64,000 nucleotides of DNA, taken from Sternotherus odoratus. Taxonomy: Eukaryota; Chordata; Testudines; Kinosternidae. Location: NCBI GenBank assembly GCA_032164245.1, contig JAVMKO010000010.1:43546848-43610847 (forward strand), written 5' to 3'. This document shows positions 55,220-64,000 of the stretch, piece after piece (positions within the stretch are counted from its first letter, which is position 1; each line of letters begins with the position of its first letter). The notes below the pieces were generated by a model. It did not search any database, had not been told where the DNA came from, and saw only the letters and a program-made list of their open reading frames with translations. The translations under genes were made by a program, and so were the position numbers.

Positions 55220-57750
55220 ACAGTGACATTTGATTAAAGGCCCGGCCTTCAAGTTATCAGTGCACTGCAAGAATGCAGCACATTTTCTTTACAGGAAGCT
55301 TTTTATACACATGTTGCATGATTGGAGGTAAAAAGGAGATGGAGGAGAGAATTTACCACAGTTCCCAATGCAGACCAGCAGTTATTCTTCCAGCTTTGCC
55401 ACTGATACTTGGCTGGCTATCTTCCCCTCACCTGTCAAACCCACCAGCAGCACAACCCCGTCCCTATGTTAATGATGAAACACTTGTCCAGCGTTGTCTC
55501 TAATTCAGCTCTCTATGCCCTACCCAGCCTTGAATAAAAGTACAGTACAACTAAATAGGAGGCAAGCAGGCTGGGGACCAGTAGGGAGGTGAGACTCTAC
55601 AAATTCATCATTAAGGTAGAAAGGAGGTTGCTAGCTCCAGTTGACAGGGAATGAAGAGGGCACAGGCAGGTACAGGCAAGTTCTTCCTCTGCTGAAGTGG
55701 TATGGATGCCCAAAAGGATGGGAGCCCTGTGTGATGGATAGCATGCCTCAGTTACTTTATACCTGGACTTTACAACCAATTGAAGTTGTTAATGTCAAAG
55801 CTGCTCTCCATAATAAAGCTTTATAGCTAAGCCAGCTAATCATTTCAGTAGTTCTGGCCAAAGGGCAGTGCTATGAATCTCATCAGTGTTCTACAACCAA
55901 AGGTGACCAGTAACTTTCTTTTAGCCAGGGCATTCCACTTGTTCTGCAGCCCAGGGGATGATTGTATTATATAAATCTTTATGAAGGTGCACTGCTTTTA
56001 ATTATAACCAGATTCTGCCTTTCTGAAGCTGGGGGTGGAGGGGAAACTTTCATTAAGGGGACCATACATCAGTCTAATGCTGTATAATATTCACTTAAGA
56101 AATCTTTCTCAGGGCTATTTTACAGGTCTGAACAGTGGTATTCATTTGCTTTTTAATAAGATTGTTATTAAAAACACTGAAACCCAATCTTTGTTCTACT
56201 CTGTTGGGAAGTTACAGTTTGGTTTCCTCTCTAAACCTTCTTGTTAGTTTCCTCTCTAAACCCACTTGTCCCTTCAAACTGGTTCTCAACAAGTAGGGCT
56301 GCCAGAGACAAGACTTTTCCCAACGGGTCTAGCCAACAAGGTCCAGTTTGTAAATGATCAGGATTTATGGTTATGCAAAATATCTTCTCTCTAGCATCTG
56401 TTCTGGTACCTTCAAACAAAAGCACAAATAAGTTAAAAGTCTCAGACTCAATCCTCAGCTCATTCAATGACAGAGACTCCATGGAAGTTATTTTCATGCA
56501 CCACAAAATTGTTTAATGTTAGCAAGTGTATAGAAAACAATCAGGTTGCTTTGTTTAGTGATAGCCTGCCTGCCTAACTGGAAACACCATTTAAATTCTT
56601 AAAGAGCATGTAGTATAAAAATCTGATTCCCATCAGACATGCTTCTAAATGCATTTTGTTTATCAGGATGCAAAGGTTACAAGAGATAAATGTATCATCA
56701 TTTGTTCTGACAACTCCAGGACTCTGATCAGTATAGGGAATGGGTAATCTTGTCTCGTTTCAATCACTTGTTTGGAAGGGGGACAGGAACTGGCATTCCA
56801 AAAGCTACCAAAGCTGATGACAGAGGGGGATAAATGTTGAAGATTTGATTTATAGAAATAGATTTAAAAACAAAAGATGCTGTCATGGTTGAGTGATTGA
56901 AAGGTTGACCTCCCCGACAGCAGTTCCTTCCTTGAGGAGCCTATTGTTGTATTTTTATTCAGAAACCATTAGACCTTGGGATAGAGAAATAAAATCTGAC
57001 AACAACAAAAGACATACAGCTGCTAATAAAATGCCCAATAAACAGAAAGCAGAAGGCTCAGGGGATTGGATTGGAGAGTATGTCCTTTCTAGGTTGGTAG
57101 TGCCTAAAAAAAAAAAACTATTAGCATCAAATGGCTTATGTGAAATGAATAGAACAGGTCAGTCCAGTTCACAGTGGCCAAATGTCCACCTCTGCAGTAT
57201 GAGCTAACTACTACTGTAACTCCTCACTTAAAGTTGTCCCGATTAATGTTGTTATGTTGCTGATCAACTAGTGAACATGCTCATTTAAAGATGCACAAGG
57301 CTCCCTTAGAACGTCATTTGGCAGCTGCTTGCTTTGTCCACTGCTTGTAGGAAGAGCAGCCCATTGGAGCTAGCTGGTGGGGGCTTGGAGCCAGGGTGGA
57401 CCGGCAGCCCCCTATCAGCTCCCCATTCCCCTATGTTCCCTGTGCAGCAGCTGTTCAGTAGGCTATCAATTGCCAACAGTTCAGATGTCCCTCCCCCCAC
57501 GGCCATGTGCTGCTGCTCCTGTCTTCTATCTTCGAGCTGCTCGCGGGAGCCTCCTGCTTGCTGTACAGGGGAAGGAGAAGAGGGGGGCTAATGTCAGGGT
57601 GTCCCCCTCTCCCCTGCATCCTGCTTACCCCATTTCTGTAGAGTGGGGTGGGGGTGGAGAGGAGACACAACAGAGCTCAGGACAGAGGGAGCTTCCTAGT
57701 AGCAGCTTATGTCTAAACTTGCTGATCTCCTTAAAAAGGTATCGGCTTAA
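55220..57750. other. Intronic sequence, nothing recognised
   Basis: Intron between exons at 63302 and 55213. There are several short frames, a 10-A run near 57110, and no repeat that I can name with confidence. Confidence 0.4.
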
Positions 57751-57756
57751 TACTTA

Positions 57757-58009
57757 GGGCTGGTCTTCACTACCCACTGGATTGGCAGGTAGCGATCTAT
57801 CTTTTGGCGATCGATTTCTCGCGTTATGTGAAGACTGGGAGGCGCAAGCTGGAGTCGACAGGGGAGCGCGCTGCCGACTGCCGCCGCCGTGAGGACGGCA
57901 GGTAAGTCAGCTGCAGATATGCAAACTTCAGCTACGTGATTCAAGTAGCTGAAGTTGCGTATCTGCCGTCGATCCTCCCCCCCCCCCCCCCGGTAGTGAG
58001 GACCAGCCC
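57757..58009. mobile_element. Harbinger MITE with TTA target duplication
   Basis: Termini GGGCTGGTCTTCACTACC and its complement at the right (GGTAGTGAGGACCAGCCC), flanked by TTA on both sides (57754-57756, 58010-58012). A C-run of about 15 lies just inside the right end. 253 bp, non-coding. Confidence 0.8.
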
Positions 58010-58256
58010 TTAGAGTGGCGTCAGCATACTTAAAGGAGCTATGCACATCTCTCTCACACACACACACGGTGTGTGTCTCTGTCTCTGTCTGCCATGCTGT
58101 CTCCCCCCCTCCATTCATGCTGCCTTGTACAGTGTGAGGCTACATTAACAACGAGTTAACAACAACCGCTTGAGGGCTCAGCTGATTGCTAGTTCATTGT
58201 TTAGCAGTAAGGCATTTCCCTGGGAAATATCCCACCCTCTGACTTCACCAATCTAA

Positions 58257-58541
58257 GGGCTGGTCTCCACTAGGGGGGGGAATCGACTGTAGATACGCAA
58301 TTTCAGCTACGTTAATAACGTAGCTGAAATCGACGTCTCTACAGCTGACTTACCTCCCATCCTCACGGCGGTGACGGTCGGCGGCGCGGTCCCCCGTCGA
58401 CTCCAGCTTGCGCCTCTTGAGGAGCTGGACTTCCAGAGTCGACGGGGGAGCCGCTGGTGATCGATTTATCGCGTCTTAACGAGACGCGATAAATCAATCA
58501 CCAAAAGATCGATCCCTGCCGGCTCAAGTGAAAACAAGCCC
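58257..58541. mobile_element. Second Harbinger MITE of the same family
   Basis: Starts GGGCTGGTCTCCACTAG, ends AAAACAAGCCC, with TAA at left and TAG at right. It shares the TCGACTCCAGCTTGCGCCTC block and the GATCGATTTATCGCGTC block with the copy at 57757, but inverted and rearranged. It contains a 14-bp perfect hairpin (58463-58476 with 58482-58495). Confidence 0.72.
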
Positions 58542-58559
58542 TAGGATGGGGTATTAAGT

Positions 58560-59500
58560 GCTCTGTGAGCACCACAGGGAGAAACGCTTCCACTTCTGCA
58601 AGTAAGTTTTATGAGGGGAGTCTTTCTACTATGCAGGAGGACTTTTTGGTGCCGGGGAGACATTCCTGGTATGGGAAGTCGAATCCCTGCCTCTGCGCTC
58701 CACGGGAGCCATGACTGAGGTTCTGGGATGGTCAGAGGCACCTGCCTTCGGCGCTGTCAGCACTGAGGGTAAGGATCACGCAGGAGACCCGTTACCCTTG
58801 TGAAAGTCTCTGCACGGAGACTGTTGGGCTTCCTGCCTCTTCGTTTGAGAGGGTGAAGCCATGCTCCCAATTAGTTTGGATCTGGCTGGGGAGCGTGAGG
58901 GAGAGGGTTTGCCATTACCCATCTTCAGAAGCGGCTGTAGAGATTTCTGCATGAGAACCATTTTCATCCGCAGGTCCCCGTTGCAACAAGCCTTGGTTTT
59001 GAGGCTCATACAATGGAAACACTTAGCAGGGACGTGTGTCTCGCCAAGGCACTCACATAATGTGAGTGTCCATTGGACCTTGGCATAGGGTCTTAGCAGG
59101 AAGCACATTTCTTGAATCCTGAAGCCCCTGGCATTATCGCGTTAAGAAAGCCAGGGAGAGTGCCTCAACAGGAGACAAACTTGAGGAAAAACGTTTTTTT
59201 GGGATGTTACTAACTAACTCTTTCTAAGTTCTTTGTAATTGTTTCCTTCAGCGACAAGAGAAGAGGATCGGAACTGCTCTGAGTCCTGTCTTCAGCCGAG
59301 GACAGTTGAAAAGCAACTGAGGGGAGGTGCAGGACACATGCGCTCAGGCAGACTAACGAGACCACGAGACAGCAGCTGAGCACATGCACCCCAACCACGG
59401 ACTACTACTGAAGATCTCTGATCAAAAGCGCCAGGACGCACCATCACCTGGAATGGAGCACCCACAGGGACAGCACTCAAAGAACCAGTCCTTCCAGCCC
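58560..59500 (-). pseudogene. DIRS relic: Gag 5' end and terminal repeat
   Basis: The minus-strand frame (59108-58776) carries a decayed version of the Gag zinc-binding head: CECLGETHVPAKCFHCMSLK matches the CLKCLGESHIADTCKICK region of the complete element. About 250-400 bp further right are terminal-repeat-like GGAGCACCCACAGGGACAGC sequences. RT, RNase H and recombinase are missing. The diverged terminal sequence groups it with the relic at 272-660 rather than the element at 35905. Confidence 0.65.
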
Positions 59501-59509
59501 TGCACTGGG

Positions 59510-62500
59510 AAAGTTCACTTGTGGGCCTGTGTCTCTGTGAGCACCTCTTCTTCTGAGCCTCTTTGCTCTAGGAACAACCCTCTCAACTGAGCTAAGGCAG
59601 TCTATTATCAGGCCAGGTGCTCATTAGTCAATTAGCTGCCAGACATCCATCTAGGCAGTTAATTACTACAGGTTGGCCAAGATAGGCTTGTTCCCCTTAA
59701 AGAAGACCCCCATAGTTAGACTGGGCTCTGATTCCTCTTAAAGGAGCAGCCACCTGGTGACTCAAAGACTACCGTCACTACCACTGCTGGCCTCCTTGTT
59801 GGCAATCAAACCAAAGCAACAAGAAACGCAAGGCCTAATGGGACCGAAAGTCCTGATCAACCTATGAGTGGTTCCACTATGTCACGGCTGGGGAATATTA
59901 ATGGGCAGGCTGAATGAAGTTAAAACTTTCTCTGTGGACTAAAATAGGTCCTCAGCTTCTGGGACTAGCAATTCACGGCCTTTTAGCACTACATTCATGA
60001 AACAGTATTAAAAGAAAAAACCAGCACAGTCCACCATGGCTAACTCGATGGGAATCAGTTACTACTGTGATGAGCTCAACAGACTGATACAGACAGACAT
60101 TTTCTCTTTGGCAACATGTGGGCACTAAGTGTATCCAATAGTTTTCATAACCAGTCATGTATCCGTTCACCATTCTAATAAAAGAACTGTGGATTACCCA
60201 AGCTAAGAACATTAAAATGTCGAGCTGTCCAAGTGCTAAACTTTAATTTTGACCATGACCTTGTACATTCTTTTGTAGATGATCTAAAAAATTTAACAAC
60301 TCATATTGTCCTTGAATCTCACAACCAACAAAGTTATTTTCCTGGACAACAGAGTGACCATGAAATTTTGCACACCAAATTAACCTAGGCCCGGGTGACT
60401 GATTGCCATTGTTTCCATAAGAAACAACTAGAAAGAGGAATGTTAACTACTGCAAGAGAGGAATATTATCTCATGTTGCCAGTTTAAGATACTACACATT
60501 AGCACTGCAGCAAGAGACTAGAGCTGAGAGTCTGAACAGTGAACTCTGCCAGCTTTCTCTCCAGCAGTAGCTGAGGCTGATAAGGAGAACAATAAGAGAG
60601 GCAGCAGTGAGTTGCTTTTGTTTTCATTGTCTCTGCTGCAGCTGACATTTTTGATAGATTGTAGTGGTTCCCATCAGCTTACATCACTGACAAGGGAACC
60701 AAGTGTCTGAAGAAAGCAGGAATAACAAAGGCAGTGTTGTAGGAAGGCATATGCTGGAGCCTCTGTAATGAGAAGAAACCCCTAACGAGAGGAAACATCA
60801 GTTCTGCCTAGGCCCAGTTTAAGGAACACCATCCAGCTATTCACCACTGTATTAGCTGACCTGGGTACCAATGGCAGTGCATGCAAGCAGGGTGTAGGAC
60901 TGCTCCATGATTTATTTCTGTGACTGGAAGCTCTATGCAGCACGTTCAGGCAATGTGGGATAAAATCAACCCCCTTCCCTGACCTCACCAAATGTTCGGA
61001 GCAGCCTCGGTGTGTAGTCTGCAAAATACATTCAATTATATGACACCAGATGGGACTTTTGAGTTTGCTCGGTGTTCACTTATTTCGACACTCTGATCAG
61101 CTCCATGGCTGGGGTGAACAAATAGTATCAAGGCAAGGGGATGGGGGGGGGGGGAGGAGAGGGTTAGTCTCCTTACCACCCATTTGCTTGTTTTTCAAAG
61201 TATTTGTCTTGGATCCAGTGGACCTATGGTGGAAATCATTGTGATATCCTTAGGCAATTTAGCAGGCTGCCTCTCACCCACCCAGCTGCTTCTCCCCACA
61301 ATGCCCAGGCATCACCAGGAGGGTTGCTTATTGTCTCTTGTGCAGTGTTTTAATCATATCAATAGTTGTCAGCATCAATCACATATTTGCTTTGAAGCCA
61401 CAGCTGTCACATTCCAGGCTAGTTTTATGATAGTTCATGGGAAATTTAGTCTTCCCTGCTCACAGCCAGCCAGCTCCTCAGCTGTGGACGAGGAGTGCTC
61501 ACTCCATCTGAGCAGCAGAATGGGTTTTAAACCCAGAGTTGCACCCCCTCTCCTTTGATCCGGAGGTTGTGATGTGCCAGGCTGGATCTCTAGTGTAAAA
61601 AAGTGAAAAGCCATGCCCCCTTTTCCCTGACCACATCCACAGCCACTAAGTGGGGTTGCACAGAAGCTGTGATTGTGGCTCTGTGCCACTCAAGCACTCC
61701 CCTGTGACTGAGGGGTCTGCCACGCCATCTTTAGAGCTGCTTTGCACCATCGGTCCTCCCCAACTTAGCAAAGGGCTAGGGTTAGTGCCTCAGCAGTGAC
61801 TGTAAACAGAATGTTCATTCAAGCATGTGGCCTGTAGGAGATAGGTGCATTGGGACACTATGGAAAAGTGTGTTTCCCAGATGTTCCTGGTTAAGATGAC
61901 TAGATTACCACCTAATGTTGAACTGACCAGGAACATAAGCCAGGGCTTTGGTTTCCGCTTCCTGTGAATTTAACAGCAAGACAATATGTCCTCTTAAGCA
62001 ACATTTTCACATAGTAGAAGTACAACCACAAAACTACCCTGCAGGTCAAACATGCTTTCCCTCTTTGACTGGTGGATAAAGATTTCTACACTGGATAGTG
62101 ACAGCCACTGGAGATATATTGGTCAGCTAATGTGCAGCAAACAGACAAAAGTTTGGGGATGTATGGGGATGGATTCTGAGCTGGATTTTAAACTCAGCGC
62201 TGGTGAGAAGAGCAGAGTGGGAAGTAGAGTAGAGTAGCTGTAAGTCACCTGCCTGCTCCACAGTCCTGAGCCGGCAGCCCCTGGTGTGATTTAGAGCAGC
62301 CTACAGGCTGTTCTTAACTAAGCTGGCTCCCAGGGGGTCTCAGCTGGAGTCAGGATATTCAAATCTGGTTCTTAAACACCGGGGCATTTCTAGGTAATGT
62401 GTAACTATCCGGCTTTTCTGTAGCCATGTTGGAGGCCTGAACCAAAGCCGCCTTCTGCAGCCAGACTGAAGATGCAGCAGCCATCAGCTGCAGCCCTGGA

Positions 62501-62530
62501 GTCACATACTCACATTCCATCTAAAATGTA
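59510..62530. other. Intronic sequence, nothing recognised
   Basis: No exon with a plausible splice pair was found. A G-run of about 12 lies near 61143-61154. Confidence 0.4.
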
Positions 62531-62539
62531 TTGAAAAGA

Positions 62540-63200
62540 TTCACACCAGGTTGTGAGAGGGGGACTCGCCTCTCACTGTCACCAGCTAAAGCATAGTCAG
62601 GACACTTTCCTATTGTTTGACCTGTGATCTCTGTCTGGTTTGAAAAAGTTTCTGTCTCCTGTATAATTAATTGTGCTAGGTGTAAATCAGTTGAGGTGGT
62701 GGGGTAGGATTGGTTAGGTAATTTTGTTAGGATTGGTTAGTAAAATTATACTAAGATCATTGGTTAAAAGAAGCAAGACTCAAGAAGAAGCTGAGGAGCA
62801 GAAGATCAGAAAAAATACCAGAAGCAAGGAGGAGAAGGGCTGGAAGAAGACCAAAGGAGATAAGGAACCCCTGAGGAAAAGAACTCACCTCCAAGACCCA
62901 GCCTAAGATAAAAGCTGCCAGGACTTTTCTGACCCTGAGGTGCAGCAGCTAAGATCCAGAGACTGACCTTGCTTGTCATATACAGGGGAAGCCTGCTTGC
63001 CTGTCCCAGGATTGGTGAGCATGATACTGTGTGTTTAGCTTGTGTATTCTGTTTGTTTGGGAATTGTCAATAAATAGGATAAGGATATTACTGTGTGAGG
63101 CTCTTTCAGCGGCTAAAGGTCCTGCCAACCCGCAGGAAGATGTGCCCTGAGCCCTAGGAATTGGGGAAGGGTGGCTGTACAAATTAACAGGGTTTCACCT
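62540..63200 (+). mobile_element. Possible LTR-like block
   Basis: AATAAA near 63070 follows a purine-rich transcribed-looking tract (62750-62890). A duplicated GAGCCCTAGGAATTGGG/GAGCCCTAGGAACTGGG pair lies at 63150 and 63202. Ends and target duplication are not defined. Confidence 0.28.
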
Positions 63201-63301
63201 TGAGCCCTAGGAACTGGGTAAAGGTGTATGTCCCTATAGTGTGGAAGGGATAGAGAATTTGTGCGGGTAACAAATGGACATGTCAAAGTGTTACCACTCA
63301 C

Positions 63302-63457
63302 TTTATGCTTCCGGCTCTTGGTGCTGTTCTGTGCCTGAGATTCGTCTGCTGGAATCAGGCAAGCGTAGAGTGCCAGCCCATCTTCTCGCCAGACCTGCTG
63401 TAGACCCAGCACCTGAAACGGGGCTTTGGGCCCACCATTCACTTTCGAGGGAGGTAC
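63302..63457 (-). CDS. Exon of large NDPK-module gene (most upstream exon seen)
   Basis: On the minus strand a pyrimidine-poor acceptor ending TTTACAG precedes 52 open codons, followed by a perfect donor (AAA|GTGAGT). The exon is phase 0 at both ends. The peptide begins VPPSKVNG and contains LGLQQVWREDGLALYACL, then a basic end (KSRKHK). I do not recognise the domain; alternating hydrophobic residues suggest beta strands. It joins in phase with the next exon at 55213. The gene must start beyond the right edge of the window, because no initiating exon or promoter is visible. The exon assignment rests on the splice signals, the open frame and the coding-like composition. Confidence 0.72.
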
Positions 63458-64000
63458 CTGTAAATTCATTTGAACAGATGCTTTCATTTTACACACAACT
63501 ACATGATGGCCTTTTTGGAAAGGGAGTGACAATGGCCCTTCATCTCACTCAGCTGCTTTTGAGTGGAAACAGCTTGTACCTAACTTGACTAATGGAATAG
63601 CTAAGGTTTAGCCAGCAGTAACTTTATAATAGGAATAGTAGGTGGTGGTAAACTCATGGGATTTATCTTCCCAGGAAGGATCCCCATAACCTGCAAGCTC
63701 CGCACTCAGTCAGCTATGCAAGAGCAAGAGAGACGTGCTGCTTGTATTAGCTCCTTAGCCTAGCAAGAAATGAGAACGGAGAGTCCTTGTCAACACTGTG
63801 CTGCAGGCTCTTAGCCCACAGCAGCACTGTACGCTGCCTTTATTAATGATAATGAGATCAATACAATCTCTGCTTAAAATCAATGCTAAGTGATTATGCC
63901 ATTATAAGGAGCTAGCACAAGGTTCTTTAATAAGCCTTCATATTCCCCAGAAACAATCAGTAATAGCCACACAGCATCAGTCACTTTCTTGTTTAGTCTT

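Noticed and set aside
1..64000. CRISPR arrays, tRNA or rRNA genes, bacterial operons
   Set aside because: No regularly spaced identical repeats with spacers, no tRNA A/B box pair with a cloverleaf that I could find, and the gene structure is intronic and vertebrate-like.

Overview
This is nuclear DNA of a vertebrate, most probably a turtle. The sequence contains CR1 LINE 3' ends with TATGATTCTA-type tails, old MIR and L2 fragments, a nearly complete DIRS-type tyrosine-recombinase retrotransposon, Penelope-like (PLE) tails of the kind common in turtle genomes, hAT and Harbinger MITEs and solo retroviral LTRs. Coding DNA is sparse and split by multi-kilobase introns. I see no prokaryotic, CRISPR, rRNA or tRNA feature.

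Host gene. Thirteen short minus-strand blocks between 63457 and 5496 look like exons of one large gene that runs off both ends of the window. Each has a splice acceptor, an open frame and a donor. Codon phases agree at every junction except one, between 30365 and 25175, where an exon appears to be missing. Together they encode about 755 residues. From about 35242 downward they spell a series of four divergent nucleoside-diphosphate-kinase-like (NDPK) modules. The three exons before that (63302, 55019, 46083) encode sequence I do not recognise. I could not name the gene. Tandem NDPK modules suggest a ciliary or flagellar protein, but that is inference.

Mobile DNA, low to high coordinates. 272-660 DIRS terminal relic; 1020-1345 degenerate about 47-bp repeat; 2098-2326 palindromic PLE tail insertion; 2714-3517 Harbinger-like MITE with a hAT element inside it (2813-3320); 3656-4265 non-autonomous DNA element, with a relative at 54650; 8193-8407 and 12121-12210 further PLE palindromes; CR1, MIR and LTR pieces from 10 to 22 kb; 20068-20782 solo LTR; 23430-24376 DIRS relic abutting a solo LTR (24381-24905); 26206-26283 second PLE tail type; 26497-26760 hAT MITE.

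The centrepiece is 35905-42131, an approximately 6.2-kb DIRS element inserted into a solo LTR (35480-42403). It has inverted terminal repeats, an internal complementary region, a 1165-codon Gag-RT frame with a long Ser/Arg-rich tract, an RNase H frame behind a single in-frame stop, and a frameshifted tyrosine recombinase.

The right third (42-64 kb) holds CR1, hAT, pogo-like and LTR pieces, a PLE 3' fragment with a GIY-YIG endonuclease frame (48640-49505), an LTR inserted into a CR1 (53212-54602), twin Harbinger MITEs (57757, 58257) and a fourth DIRS relic (58560-59500).

Most interesting observations: hammerhead-ribozyme-like cores in the PLE tails; PLE tails inserted as inverted pairs with 12- and 16-bp target duplications; splice-donor-like motifs in the DIRS termini; the SR-rich DIRS Gag; and the tandem NDPK gene. 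Repeat family names come from pattern recognition, not from a database search.
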